A DNA stretch of 64,000 bases from Desmospora profundinema (GCF_031454155.1 NZ_JAVDQG010000001.1:372001-436000); one strand, 5' to 3'; shown: positions 33,471-42,986, counted from the stretch's first letter. Notes: generated by a model not told the origin, from the sequence alone. Program-made: numbers and translations.

Positions 33471-33542
33471 GGGGTGAACTATGGGGTGGATAATATATCC
33501 ATCCTTGACTGTATATTTTATACGTATCATGTAGATACCCCT
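33471..33542. repeat. 72-bp inverted repeat, right copy
   Basis: Partner of 29905-29976 in opposite orientation, about 92 percent identical. Immediately outside lies a hairpin (ACCAGTC/GACTGGT). No direct target duplication is evident next to the pair. Confidence 0.8.
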
Positions 33543-33655
33543 ACCAGTCACCATAATCGGTGAGACTGGTTTAAAATGAAGGAACCCCTTTGTCTTGTCA
33601 TCCGTATGCACATATAGAAAACAAATAGTGGGAAGGGCCGGTAGGGAGGAAGGAA

Positions 33656-34210
33656 ATGGGTTACAATCTCTGGGAAGGGGAAAGAGTCAGGCTTCGGGCG
33701 ATCGAGCCGTCGGACTGGGAGTGGTTCCATCACTATGAACAGGATTCCGAAGCGGCCAGGTTGATGGATCGAATCCCGATTCCGCGTTCGAAAGATGAAA
33801 GTCAATCATGGATCAGCAGAGAGATGATCCCCCAAGATGGATTTCGCTTGGCGGTGGAAACGTTGAATCGGGAGTTGGTCGGAAGCATCAGCACTCATGC
33901 TTGTGACAAAAAGAATGGCACGTTTCAATATGGCATCTTCATCTTCCGGAAGCATTGGCGCAAAGGGTATGCTTCCGAAGCGATTGCATTATTGTTACGT
34001 TATTACTTTGGCGAATTATCCTATCAGAAAGTAACAGTCTATGTCCATAGTTTCAATCACGGCTCTATCCGGTTACATACAAATTTGGGATTTCAATTAG
34101 AAGGCCGGCTGCGGCGGATGGTTTACACCCAGGGGCGTTATTATGATCAATTGGTGTTCGGTTTAACAAAAGAAGAGTTTTATGCAGGGAGGAATCAACC
34201 AAGGGATTAA
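33656..34210 (+). CDS. GNAT acetyltransferase, RimJ/RimL type
   Basis: 184 residues. RLRAIEPSDWEWFHHYEQDSE begins the fold. The acetyl-CoA loop is RKHWRKGYASEAI near 103, and VHSFNHGSIRLHTNLGFQLEGRLR is the conserved C-terminal half. It would acetylate an N-terminal or small-molecule amine; the substrate is unknown. GGGAGGAAGG precedes the ATG. Terminator at 34357. Confidence 0.88.
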   Translation: MGYNLWEGERVRLRAIEPSDWEWFHHYEQDSEAARLMDRIPIPRSKDESQSWISREMIPQDGFRLAVETLNRELVGSISTHACDKKNGTFQYGIFIFRKHWRKGYASEAIALLLRYYFGELSYQKVTVYVHSFNHGSIRLHTNLGFQLEGRLRRMVYTQGRYYDQLVFGLTKEEFYAGRNQPRD

Positions 34211-34626
34211 ACGTTCCCTAATCTCTATGGTCAACCATCGCCTGTTACTGGCGGCTGACTTCATCAGATCGAAATGTTCGGCTTGTTCGATTGTCGGACT
34301 TATTAGGGGGAATACCAGCGTAGCGACACCACCAGCAAACACATGGACAAAAATGCAAGAGCCCTCCGAATCTCTGGAGAGCTCTTTTTATGAGTGATAA
34401 ATGTACCAAAAGCCGATATTTTATCGGGACATCAGGCTTAAAGCCAAGTAGATGACAAAAGGCAAAGCCGACTTCACTTTGGTCATGTGTGGTTAGAGGA
34501 AAGATTTTAATCAAACAAATTATTTGAAAACGCATAGAAATAAGTTTATAATGGTACACGGAGATATTTGAAAGGGGAATTAAACTTTTATGCCAGCTAA
34601 CTTGTAATGGTTAAGTAATCAAATAG
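34211..34626. other. Intergenic region without a supported gene
   Basis: 416 bp. Apart from the terminator at 34357-34388 it holds only short unsupported frames. It leads into the truncated frame at 34627. Confidence 0.4.
34357..34388 (+). terminator. Terminator downstream of the GNAT gene
   Basis: AAGAGC pairs with GCTCTT, with CTCC/GGAG inside, followed by TTTT. Confidence 0.7.
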
Positions 34627-34836
34627 CGCCTGATCCAAGTTGATTTTTCAACAGTTGACCAAGGGATTAGTGCGCCTATTTATAACCATTACAAGGAACG
34701 CGGGTATCAAGTTGTTATAAACGAAACCATGCGGAAAACCTTAGGGTTATTCCGTATTTTTTTTGGAAAAAAGTTCATATCTCCTTTAACACGAGATTGT
34801 GCTGCGTTCCTTCGCCTAAGAGGTGAAGACAAGTGA
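34627..34836 (+). pseudogene. C-terminal remnant of an unknown gene
   Basis: An open frame of about 69 codons (VDQGISAPIYNHYKERGY..., ending LRLRGEDK) without an upstream start signal. Its TGA overlaps the GTG of the next gene as GTGA, the usual mark of a coupled gene pair. It is therefore read as the tail of a gene whose front is lost. An internal ATG at 34729 has no ribosome-binding site. Family not recognised. Confidence 0.45.
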
Positions 34837-35351
34837 CTGTGCTGTATATTCATTGGAGATTTGATTTGGAAACTGAGGAATCGGTCACCAGATATTGCCC
34901 GCAATGCGGACGAAAGGTTTCTTTTGTGGACTCTTCTAAACGCAGACATAATGCCAACGGAAAAAACATCTATCAATTTGCCATTTATAAATGCGCAAAT
35001 GATCACACGTGGAACAAGAAGTTGGATATCTACAAAGCCAAGCCGGGTTTGACAGTCAATGACTCAGAAAAAGAATTTTGCCCAGAGTCAGTGGAAAATT
35101 CAACGATATCCATTGGGGAACTATCGAAACAAGGAATTCACACCCTATGCATTTGCATCCAATCGGTAGCAAGCCCCTTGAGATTGGATCGAGCGCTTTC
35201 GACCAAAATTAAGGATGTGAGCCGAACCCAAATCCAAAAACTGATTAAGCAAGGAAGCATCCAAGTGAACTCTCAAACAGTGGCGCCAAAGTATTTGCTT
35301 TGTGAAAAGGACTATATCCATTTTCACCTGCTGGATATGAGTTGTTTGTAA
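34833..35351 (+). CDS. Zinc-ribbon and S4 domain protein
   Basis: 172 residues. Residues 20-66 hold a zinc-ribbon-like motif (YCPQCG...YKCANDHTW). Residues about 118-165 read as an S4 RNA-binding domain (LRLDRALSTKI...SRTQIQKLIKQGSIQVN, then LLCEKDYIHF). The middle has no motif. GTG start is coupled to the truncated frame upstream, with AGAGGTG as its site. S4 domains bind structured RNA, often rRNA or tRNA, so a ribosome- or tRNA-related role is plausible but unproven. It lies in the accessory zone and may be mobile-element cargo. Confidence 0.65.
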   Translation: MTVLYIHWRFDLETEESVTRYCPQCGRKVSFVDSSKRRHNANGKNIYQFAIYKCANDHTWNKKLDIYKAKPGLTVNDSEKEFCPESVENSTISIGELSKQGIHTLCICIQSVASPLRLDRALSTKIKDVSRTQIQKLIKQGSIQVNSQTVAPKYLLCEKDYIHFHLLDMSCL

Positions 35352-35379
35352 CCACAAGCCATTTTGCCACCACACTTGC

Positions 35380-35673
35380 TTAAAGTGAGGTAGAAGGAGC
35401 ATCCGGCAAATTCGGTGCCATCAATCTATTAAATGGAAAAACGACTTGAGATCCCATGTGGTTCTCAAGCCGTTCGTATTTATATGGAAATTTCAGGGAT
35501 GACACTTTATACTCATCCTGAGCATCGGTAATGACCAACTTAGAATATACTTCAAGCGACTTACGGCTTGCATGTCCAGAATAAGGCTGAATGAGTGCAT
35601 CGTCAATGCCTTGTTTTTTGAGCCACGTTAACAAGAAGTGACGGAACTTATGCAGCGAAATGGATTGGGTCAT
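35380..35673 (-). pseudogene. Tyrosine recombinase C-terminal fragment (second copy)
   Basis: [39 protein letters not shown] contains the HxxRH, GHxSR and catalytic Tyr motifs of a tyrosine recombinase, in the segment shared with 7407-7667. The N-terminal domain and first active-site Arg are absent. The frame continues upstream into unrelated residues. It is a stranded integrase end and probably marks a former mobile element. Confidence 0.7.
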
Positions 35674-36021
<348 letters not shown>

Positions 36022-36070
36022 GACACAAAAGCAGCCCCATTCTCTACATGATTGGGGCTGCTTTTGTGTC
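36022..36070. terminator. Long hairpin terminator
   Basis: GACACAAAAGCAGCCCCA pairs with TGGGGCTGCTTTTGTGTC, with T runs on both sides. It ends the minus-strand methyltransferase gene and works in either direction. Confidence 0.9.
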
Positions 36071-36117
36071 CGTTTTTTCAGCCCATCGCGTGCAGGCCGA
36101 CAGAACCATCCTGCACT

Positions 36118-36849
36118 CTAAGCGATCGGGTGGTGAGCGATAAAGACAAATTCAAGCCCCGGCCGATCGGGGGCTCCTCGGATCTCATCCACGGATAAGC
36201 CCGCATCCTGGAGTGAGTTTGCAATCTCTTCGCGACTTCGGAAGCGCAATGTCGAGTCTGATGTGATTACAGCCCCATCACTCTCAAAAATATAAGTCCA
36301 CCGAAAGGAGACCAAAGAACCTTGAACATCGATGATTTCAACCCACCCCTCAACATTGCCGCAGCCAGGCGTCACAACGCGGCGGTAGGTGTTCTCCCGG
36401 TTCCACCCCAGCCACGCCTGTGCTTTGGGGTCTCGCGCTTCAAACACGAACCGTCCGCCGGGTCGTAACGCCGCACGTACTGCACGGAGGGTTTTCTTCC
36501 ACTCTTCATCGGTCAGAAAGACCTGGGCGACGTTGCCGGTCATCGTCGCAAGGTCCACCGCCAGAGGGGGAATGAGCAAGGCATCGCCGAGAATCCATTC
36601 GACATGCTCACTCCAAGGTTTCGTACGAGCCACATGGAGAGAGGCTGCGGCTGGATCTACTCCAATCACCTTGATGCCCCGGGCGGCGAGGCGACAGGCA
36701 AAAGTTCCTGTTCCACAGCCGATGTCGAGCACAGAACGAGCACCAAACTCCTTGACAATGGCCTCGTAAGCATCAAGGTCGGAACGGTCAGGATCAAACG
36801 GGTCGTAAATTGCAGAGAGACGTGGATTCTCGAAAAGTTCATCTGCCAT
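36118..36849 (-). CDS. Class I SAM-dependent methyltransferase
   Basis: 243 residues. Motif I VLDIGCGTGTFACRLA near 41, acidic VIGVDPA near 63, DALLIPPLAVDLATM near 90 and the post-motif LRPGGRFVFEARD near 130. The substrate is not identifiable. ATG at 36849 is preferred, although GTG codons upstream (36864) overlap the GAGGTGG site. It is GC-richer than the accessory sequence nearby and is transcribed towards the terminator at 36022. Confidence 0.87.
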   Translation of the reverse strand: MADELFENPRLSAIYDPFDPDRSDLDAYEAIVKEFGARSVLDIGCGTGTFACRLAARGIKVIGVDPAAASLHVARTKPWSEHVEWILGDALLIPPLAVDLATMTGNVAQVFLTDEEWKKTLRAVRAALRPGGRFVFEARDPKAQAWLGWNRENTYRRVVTPGCGNVEGWVEIIDVQGSLVSFRWTYIFESDGAVITSDSTLRFRSREEIANSLQDAGLSVDEIRGAPDRPGLEFVFIAHHPIA

Positions 36850-37019
36850 AACACACACATCCACCTCTCTGTCAAAACGAATTCTTCTATGGTTGCTTCA
36901 TACCACGCAAAACCGTTCGTTTCGCACCGCTTTATGGACAGGAGAACATTTGCAATGACCCTTATGAGCATCGATAACCAATGAAGGAGGAGCCGGTTTT
37001 TCACCCCTGATTTCGTTTT

Positions 37020-37376
37020 TCAGTGGCTCTTTGTTTGTCCGTCCCGGTTTTTTTCTCCCCACTCACATAACTTTTCCAAAACGGGCAATAGAGTTTCCGC
37101 TTTCTCTGTGAGACTGTACTCGACCTTAGGGGGGACTTGAGGATACTCTTTCCGTTTCACCAGACCATCTGCTTCCAATTCTTTTAGTTGTGAACTCAAT
37201 GTTTTGAAAGTAATAGCCCCTATTTGCCTTTTCAGATCATTAAAGCGAACTGGTTGGTTTTCTACTAAAAGGTAAATAATAACCATTTTCCATTTACCAC
37301 CAATTAATGATATTGTATAACCAAAAGGTGTATCTTGAATATTTTTAACTTTACCTTTATATTCAGCCATACTCAT
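37020..37376 (-). CDS. HxlR family transcriptional regulator
   Basis: 118 residues. ISLIGGKWKMVIIYLLVE and RFNDLKRQIGAITFKTLSSQLKELEADGLVKRK form the HxlR winged helix; EYSLTEKAETLLPVLEKLCEWG is the usual C-terminus. Start ATG is at 37376 behind AAAGGAT. There is no Cys near residue 10, so it is not a formaldehyde- or quinone-sensing type with that feature. It is divergent from a RidA-family gene, which is its likely target. Confidence 0.87.
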   Translation of the reverse strand: MSMAEYKGKVKNIQDTPFGYTISLIGGKWKMVIIYLLVENQPVRFNDLKRQIGAITFKTLSSQLKELEADGLVKRKEYPQVPPKVEYSLTEKAETLLPVLEKLCEWGEKNRDGQTKSH

Positions 37377-37481
37377 ATTTACACTATCCTTTCGGGTACT
37401 ACCTATCAAAAAGGTGCGTACTACTTTTTTATTTGTGCTCAGTTTATACTAGCCTTAATTTGAAGTAAAGGAGAGAAAAAA

Positions 37482-37874
37482 ATGTCTAATGCTAAAACCT
37501 ACAATCACGGTGTTGCATGGGAAGAAGCTTTCGGCCTCACCCAAGGTTACAGCGTCAACGGCACCATCTACATTTCGGGACAATTTTCCCATGATATGCA
37601 GGGCGCGTTCCTTGGCGAGGGCGATTTCGAGGCACAGACCCGGCAGACGCTGGAAAACCTCGATCGCGTGCTGGCGGGGTTTGGTGTCACGAGGTCGAAC
37701 ATCGCTGAGATGGAGATCTTTCTGACAAACCCGCAAGAGCATTTCGAGCAGTGCGTCGTTCTGTTGAAGGAGTATATAGGCGACCATCGGCCGGCCGGCA
37801 CCCTCATCGGCGTGTCGGGTCTGGCGTTCCCTCACCAACTGATTGAAATCCGCGCCGTCGCACACACCGACTAG
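37482..37874 (+). CDS. RidA family protein
   Basis: 130 residues of the YjgF/RidA trimeric family. TQGYSVNGTIYISGQF and ALDR-type FLTNPQEHFEQC segments are present, and Arg in HRPAGTLIGVSGLA matches the active-site Arg of imine deaminases. It may hydrolyse reactive enamine/imine intermediates. AAAGGAG precedes the ATG. It is more GC-rich than the HxlR gene beside it and could have been acquired as a pair. Confidence 0.87.
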   Translation: MSNAKTYNHGVAWEEAFGLTQGYSVNGTIYISGQFSHDMQGAFLGEGDFEAQTRQTLENLDRVLAGFGVTRSNIAEMEIFLTNPQEHFEQCVVLLKEYIGDHRPAGTLIGVSGLAFPHQLIEIRAVAHTD

Positions 37875-38011
37875 AGCGTGTCTGGTCATTCAAGTTTTTT
37901 CTTATGTTCCTATAGAATACCCATGTGTTATGCCGCGCCTGAGCATCCTTTTGGTACAGTTCATAAAACGAAGCAGATGCAATGGAATAACCCGCAACCC
38001 TGTATTTTGCC

Positions 38012-38061
38012 GTGGAAAGAGAAGAGATCACTCTTGTTGGAGTGATCTCTTCTCTTTCCAC
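38012..38061. terminator. Bidirectional terminator between ridA-like gene and ald
   Basis: GTGGAAAGAGAAGAGATCACT pairs exactly with 38041-38061 around a short loop. It serves the convergent ald gene. Confidence 0.9.
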
Positions 38062-38062
38062 T

Positions 38063-39193
38063 TTATACGGCCGCCTTCTGTCCCAACAGCTCATCAACAG
38101 CGGTATAGGAATACCCGTGCGCTTCAGCGACTGCATGGTAGGTAACCTTCCCGTCCATGGCATTTAACCCTTTAGCAATCGCGGCGTTTTCCAATACGGC
38201 TTTTTCCACGCCTTTGGTGGCGATTTGGAGGCCGTAGGGAACCGTGACGTTGGACAAGGCCTGTGTGGATGTGCGGGCTACGGCGCCTGGGATATTGGCC
38301 ACAGCATAATGCAAAACACCGTGTTTCACATAAGTGGGGTCACTGTGTGTCGTAATTCGGTCGATGGTTTCCACCGAGCCGCCTTGGTCGATGGCCACAT
38401 CCACAATAACGGATCCCGGTTCCATCGTTTTTACCATTTCTTCGGTTACCAAGCGCGGAGTCCGTGCTCCGGGGATCAGAACGGCTCCCACCAATAAATC
38501 CGCTCGCTTGACTGCCTGGGCAATATTAAAGGAGTTGGACATCAGCGTGCGAAGACGACCATGGAACTGGTCATCCAATTGGCGCAGCCGATCGGGGTTG
38601 ATATCCAGGATGGTGACATTGGCGCCGAGGCCGATCGCCATTTTGGCTGCATTGGTACCGGCGACCCCGCCGCCGATAATGACCACTTCTGCCGGTGATA
38701 CGCCAGGCACTCCGCCGAGAAGGACCCCTTTTCCCCCTTTGTTTTTTTCCAGGAACTGCGCGCCGATCTGAATCGACATGCGTCCCGCCACTTCGCTCAT
38801 GGGAGTCAACAACGGGAGTGCTCCGTTATCCATCTGGATCGTCTCATAGGCGATGGCGGTTACCTGATTATCCAACAATGCCCGTGTCAATTCCGGTTCC
38901 GGTGCAAGGTGAAGATAGGTGTAAAGAATTAGGCCGTTTCGGAAATAGCCGTACTCTTCCGGGAGTGGTTCTTTTACCTTTACGACCATCTCCGCAGACC
39001 AAGCCTCCTCCGGTCCAGAGACAATCTTGGCTCCTGCATCCCGGTATTCCTGATCGGTAAAACCACTACCGGTCCCGGCGCCGGTCTCCACCCAGACCTC
39101 ATGCCCTCGATCCCGGTAAGCCGTCACGCCTGCCGGCGTCATGCCCACTCGATTTTCATTGTTTTTTATCTCTTTCGGTACACCGATGATCAT
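38063..39193 (-). CDS. ald: Alanine dehydrogenase
   Basis: About 376 residues, start [17 protein letters not shown] as in Bacillus Ald. Lys75- and His96-equivalent residues lie in [10 protein letters not shown] and LYTYLHLA. The NAD-binding loop is [15 protein letters not shown] near 172. It deaminates L-alanine to pyruvate with NAD+, and supports alanine use and sporulation. ATG at 39193 is chosen by homology, though GTG at 39202 has the better-spaced GGAGGG. It is divergent from the PucR-type regulator. Confidence 0.95.
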   Translation of the reverse strand: MIIGVPKEIKNNENRVGMTPAGVTAYRDRGHEVWVETGAGTGSGFTDQEYRDAGAKIVSGPEEAWSAEMVVKVKEPLPEEYGYFRNGLILYTYLHLAPEPELTRALLDNQVTAIAYETIQMDNGALPLLTPMSEVAGRMSIQIGAQFLEKNKGGKGVLLGGVPGVSPAEVVIIGGGVAGTNAAKMAIGLGANVTILDINPDRLRQLDDQFHGRLRTLMSNSFNIAQAVKRADLLVGAVLIPGARTPRLVTEEMVKTMEPGSVIVDVAIDQGGSVETIDRITTHSDPTYVKHGVLHYAVANIPGAVARTSTQALSNVTVPYGLQIATKGVEKAVLENAAIAKGLNAMDGKVTYHAVAEAHGYSYTAVDELLGQKAAV

Positions 39194-39407
39194 CACTATC
39201 ACCCTATTCCCTCCGGATTCAAAACCAGTATACTGAGTGCTTCCCTCCATTCCATTGGACATCGTGTCAAAGGTTGGGGATCTTTCGTTTGACAGCGTTA
39301 TCACACAGGCATGAAAACCTTTTCATGCAAAGGCTTTATCAAATGAAAACATCTTGTATACTATAATTGGGAAAGACTTGATAATGAAAAGCAGAGGATG
39401 AAACCAT

Positions 39408-41063
39408 TTGGATTCCAACACGTCATTAACCGTTCATGAGATACTGGAACGCCCCCTTTTCCAAAATGCCCGCGTGGTCGCGGGCAAAAAGGGGTTAAAT
39501 CGACGCGTTCGCTGGGTTCACGTTTTAGAAGTGCTTGAAATCGATACGCTTATCAGAGGAGAAGAAATGATCTTTTCCACAGGGATCGTCTTCCGGTCCG
39601 CATCCTCTTCCCCTGTTTCCTACCTGCAAAAACTGATCGACCTCCGTGTTTCTTGCCTGTGTGTGGAGTTGGGCCACTACTTTGAATCCATTCCCAAAGA
39701 TATGATCGCAGTGGCGGACCAGTATGATTTTCCGATCATCGTTTTTGAAGAATCCGTTGTTTTTGCGGACGTCACGCAGGATCTTCATACCTTGATTATC
39801 AATCGTCACCATCAGATACTCCAGCATCTGGAGAATCTGTCCAGGGAGTTTCATCGGTTAACCCTGCTTCCTCAGGCCATCGTCCATATCTTAAAATTAC
39901 TTCATAAAAACACGAAATCCGAAATTGTATATCTTCCCCTCCAGGGAACGCCTCAATGGATCTCCAGTATGGGAAATCAGGAACAAACGGAGTGGTTGAA
40001 GTGGATTCAACAACGTTTGGAGAATGAATCCGTCTCCAAGAAGGAAGAACCGCTGCCTTACCGCTTCCACTATCGTGATCGGTTCTTACTTCTTCAACCC
40101 GTCAAGGCGATGGGCCAAACCTGGGCTTATATCGGTATGATCGGTACGGAACAGCCGGAGGAGTACGATTATTTGATACTGGACCGCTCCTCCCTGTCCA
40201 TCGCACAGGTATTGCTGAGAAAGCATTATATCCAAGAGCGAAAATTACATTCTGAGCATCTGTGGGTGAATGATCTACTGCATCATCGGATTGGCGAAGA
40301 AGCGATCCGCTCTCAGTTGGGTGCTGATTACGAACAACTAAAGGAATTAAAAAGCAGAGTTTGCGTCATTGAAGTCCACAACGGCGTGGACGAATCAGAT
40401 CCGTTTCCGGATCCATCCGTTCGTTACGACTTCTCCTTGACAGTCCGTTCCGCTTTTGAACAAGTGGGGTTTCGCCCCTTCATTACTGTCAATAACAATC
40501 GGATCGCGATTATCGCTTTTGATATCAATCCCCACCAGCCAGCCCAGTCCAGGCTGCGCCGGGTATTCAAATCAATCCAATCCGCCGATATTGAGCGCCA
40601 ATCCAGCTATCCGCCACTACGGATCGGGATGGGACAATCATACACCGGTTTTAGTGGTACCCATCTGAGCTACTGGGAAGCCAATCAAGTGATTACAGTA
40701 AATGCATCCTGTCAAAAACAATTTTTATTTTACGATGACATGGGTGTGTTTCAGCTGTTTCTCCATGTAAAAGAGGAAGAAACGCTTCACCGCTTCATCC
40801 ATCGCTATCTCGGCCCCCTGGTTAAACATGATCGTCTCAAGGGAAGCCAGCTCCTTCACACATTGAAAATATATCTGGACTGTGACGGTTCAAAAAAATT
40901 GGCGGCTCAAAAACTGTTTATCGTCAGGCAATCCCTTTATCATCGCTTGGACAAGATTAAAGAGCTTCTCGGCGAAGATTACTTGTCACCGGAAAACCGC
41001 TTGGCCATCCAAGTTGCTCTCCGTGCCTATCAGTTGCTACATCCAGAAGAAAGAGACGGATGA
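39408..41063 (+). CDS. adeR: PucR family regulator, AdeR-like
   Basis: 551 residues. The N-terminal PucR domain spans about residues 1-130 (VHEILERPLFQNARVVAG). A central GAF-like/CdaR region follows. The C-terminal HTH_30 module (LLHTLKIYLDCDGSKKLAAQKLFIVRQSLYHRLDKIKELLG) ends the protein. TTG start behind AGAGGATG. It is divergent from ald across about 215 bp, the same arrangement as Bacillus adeR/ald, so it probably activates ald in response to alanine. The symbol rests on this context. Confidence 0.8.
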   Translation: MDSNTSLTVHEILERPLFQNARVVAGKKGLNRRVRWVHVLEVLEIDTLIRGEEMIFSTGIVFRSASSSPVSYLQKLIDLRVSCLCVELGHYFESIPKDMIAVADQYDFPIIVFEESVVFADVTQDLHTLIINRHHQILQHLENLSREFHRLTLLPQAIVHILKLLHKNTKSEIVYLPLQGTPQWISSMGNQEQTEWLKWIQQRLENESVSKKEEPLPYRFHYRDRFLLLQPVKAMGQTWAYIGMIGTEQPEEYDYLILDRSSLSIAQVLLRKHYIQERKLHSEHLWVNDLLHHRIGEEAIRSQLGADYEQLKELKSRVCVIEVHNGVDESDPFPDPSVRYDFSLTVRSAFEQVGFRPFITVNNNRIAIIAFDINPHQPAQSRLRRVFKSIQSADIERQSSYPPLRIGMGQSYTGFSGTHLSYWEANQVITVNASCQKQFLFYDDMGVFQLFLHVKEEETLHRFIHRYLGPLVKHDRLKGSQLLHTLKIYLDCDGSKKLAAQKLFIVRQSLYHRLDKIKELLGEDYLSPENRLAIQVALRAYQLLHPEERDG

Positions 41064-41079
41064 TCGATCATCCGTCTCT
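41052..41079. terminator. Palindromic terminator after adeR
   Basis: AGAGACGGATGATC is followed by its exact complement, then TTTTTCTTTT. The stop codon of adeR is inside it. It also lies at the 3' end of the minus-strand 52-aa gene. Confidence 0.85.
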
Positions 41080-41101
41080 TTTTCTTTTAACCGCACTCGT
41101 A

Positions 41102-41260
41102 TTAACTTGGCTCCACTTCATCGTACCGCAAGGTGGTCACTTCCGTAGAATCGCCGCGCCTCACCTCGTCATCACTCGCTTTTTGTTCCAGCTCTTCTCG
41201 GTCATCCATCCCGGTAGCGACTGCTGGTTTGGAATGATGCTGCGCTCTTTTCTCTTTCAT
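41102..41260 (-). CDS. 52-aa charged protein, first of two paralogues
   Basis: ATG at 41260 behind AAGGTGG. The protein is hydrophilic: a basic N-terminus (KEKRAQHHSK), then ATGMDDREELEQKASDDEVRRGD and the C-terminus TTLRYDEVEPS. A related sequence with the same last ~40 residues lies at 45636-45792. The substitutions preserve charge, which supports real coding. No family is recognised. Small Glu/Asp-rich proteins are common among spore proteins, but nothing here proves that role. Confidence 0.7.
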   Translation of the reverse strand: MKEKRAQHHSKPAVATGMDDREELEQKASDDEVRRGDSTEVTTLRYDEVEPS

Positions 41261-41645
41261 GTGCCATCCCACCTTCTCACTTTGATATCATTATTTTTCG
41301 GATTCCGGGATTTCCTATACGTTTCATCTTCTTTGCGATAGACCGAAGGTTTCCGGATCGCCCAGTCTCGCCAAAAAGGCGATTCCATTCATTTCTCGAT
41401 AATAATTTAAGAAAAATGATCTGGACACTGGATATTCTCAATCAAATGAGATTATCCAATTTACCGTACATAGGATACAATGGCACTAAACTTAGAATTG
41501 AGTGTGGTTGCTTTGTTCTCCATGTCCTGAAGATACTATCATAGTGACGCAGAAGACTAATTATACATCGTTTTTTTACTTTGACGACAAGGCAGTGCTC
41601 CTGCCAATGAAGTATTAAAAAAACGATATTGGAGGAATAGGAATC
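41261..41645. other. Intergenic region upstream of the peptide/membrane protein pair
   Basis: About 385 bp, AT-rich and without a supported gene on either strand. GCC-AAAAA-GGC hairpin-like sequence lies near 41370. It probably contains the left boundary between native DNA and the GC-rich segment. Confidence 0.35.
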
Positions 41646-41741
41646 ATGACAGAAGGAAAAAGAACGAACACCACTTTTACATCTGTAGTAGAGGTAGAGG
41701 TTGACGACCTCGCCCGCACGGTGGCCGAGGTGACGATATGA
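41646..41741 (+). CDS. 31-aa peptide coupled to a membrane protein gene
   Basis: ATG behind TTGGAGGA (nine bases). The first half is AT-rich, the second half GC-rich (VEVEVDDLARTVAEVTI). The TGA overlaps the ATG of the next gene as ATGA. It may be a leader for translational coupling, a small peptide in its own right, or the truncated end of an imported gene fused to a native start. No Cys/Ser/Thr-rich core of a lantibiotic is evident. Confidence 0.5.
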   Translation: MTEGKRTNTTFTSVVEVEVDDLARTVAEVTI

Positions 41742-42700
41742 CAGTAACGGAAGAACGGCCGATCTCACGATTGATAAAGATGCGTAAAATCTGGGGTTAT
41801 GGCACCGCCATAGCGATAACACCGTATCTGCTGATTAAAATCGCCTGGACTTTTGGTCTCTTCATTCCGACCGAGCAAATGGGTGACGCCAGTTGGCGTG
41901 CAATCAACGCGGCAACCGCGGTTCTCGCCGCAGTCGGCATCCTGCTGGGGATGGCGTTCTGCAAGCCGTGGGGTGAGCGGTTGCCCGCATGGCTGGTGGC
42001 CCTGCCCGTATGGGTGGGCACCGGCCTGCTCGTTCCCATGCTGCTGCTGGCACCGGTGCTCGGCCCGGCCGCCATGACCCGGGACAAGGAGGCAGGCGCC
42101 CCTGACTTCTGGGCCTATGAGCAGATCTTCGTCATGGTCTCGATGGTTGGAATCGGCATCTGCCTGCCGCTCGCCTTGGTAGGTTACGTCAAGGCGCGGT
42201 GGCCGGAGGCGCTTGGTGGTCCTACCGACTTCGGAGAGCTGCCGGGACACACCCGGCAGCTGCAGATTACCCTGGCTAGGCTTGTTGCAGTTGGCTGTAT
42301 CCTGCTCGGTGTCATCAAGGTATTCTGGGCGGCGGGCGGCACCCTCGGCATCGACCCAGCCATGCTCGATGACCGCGATATATGGTGGCACCTATTGTCG
42401 TTGAGTACTGGCGTGTGGGCCTTCGCGGGGGCGTGGGGCCTGCTGGTACTGACCTCCCGCCGCGGGTCGCGAAGGATCCTGCCTCCCATGGCGGCGGCAT
42501 GGATTTCGTCGGGAATGCTGTTTTCTTATAACCTCTTCAACCTCATGTCCGCCATTCGCCCCTATGCGCAGCCCGCTCCGGAGTACCCGCTGGCACGGGT
42601 GCTAACCACGGAGGCCGGTATCGTCCTGGGTGTGATGATGGGGATGATCATCCTGCTGGTGCTTCACGACCGCCGGCGAGCCCTGCGCGGAGAGCTCTGA
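41738..42700 (+). CDS. GC-rich multi-pass membrane protein of unknown function
   Basis: 320 residues with about eight hydrophobic segments (near 18-40, 52-72, 82-110, 128-150, 175-200, 220-245, 258-278 and 290-312). Codon usage is strongly GC-biased at third positions (GCC, CTG, GTG and CGC dominate), unlike its neighbours and more like actinobacterial genes. It is translationally coupled to a 31-codon frame. No family motif is recognised. Immediately after it lies a scrap of a XerC-like recombinase, which suggests insertion into that gene. Confidence 0.7.
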   Translation: MTVTEERPISRLIKMRKIWGYGTAIAITPYLLIKIAWTFGLFIPTEQMGDASWRAINAATAVLAAVGILLGMAFCKPWGERLPAWLVALPVWVGTGLLVPMLLLAPVLGPAAMTRDKEAGAPDFWAYEQIFVMVSMVGIGICLPLALVGYVKARWPEALGGPTDFGELPGHTRQLQITLARLVAVGCILLGVIKVFWAAGGTLGIDPAMLDDRDIWWHLLSLSTGVWAFAGAWGLLVLTSRRGSRRILPPMAAAWISSGMLFSYNLFNLMSAIRPYAQPAPEYPLARVLTTEAGIVLGVMMGMIILLVLHDRRRALRGEL

Positions 42701-42763
42701 GAATCCGCTATGTCGACGAGGTCGGCCGTCGAACGCCGACGCGTCAGGTAGTGCCCAGTAGAC

Positions 42764-42930
42764 AACAGTAAACAGAAACGACGGACACAAACATGGTACG
42801 AACACCGGGATCGAGCCATTTTGCCCCTCTTTCTCAATACCGGGATGCGGGTATGCGAATTAGTCGGTCTCAATGTCAACAGCATCCAACAGGATGGCGA
42901 AACGGCACGCGTCGTTTGTTGTTCCTGCAT
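42764..42930 (+). pseudogene. XerC-like recombinase, central fragment
   Basis: Encodes TWYEHRDRAILPLFLNTGMRVCELVGLNVNSIQQDG, which aligns closely with the intact recombinase at 45960-47039 (around 46500-46660). This segment includes the first active-site Arg region (GMRV). Both ends are lost. It is the residue of a second recombinase copy next to the GC-rich membrane protein. Confidence 0.8.
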
Positions 42931-42986
42931 CCGAACGGATGAGCGTGCTTAGAGACTCCCCGGAAAAGGAAACGATCATTACTGCT

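Noticed and set aside
33234-33611. 125-codon minus-strand frame across the palindrome
   Set aside because: It crosses a 34-bp palindrome and lacks a start signal beyond the repeat-derived first 20 codons; only the repeat relationship was kept.
41442-41822. 126-codon minus-strand frame upstream of the GC-rich membrane gene
   Set aside because: Overlaps the coupled 31-codon frame and the membrane gene start, has no site and no motif.
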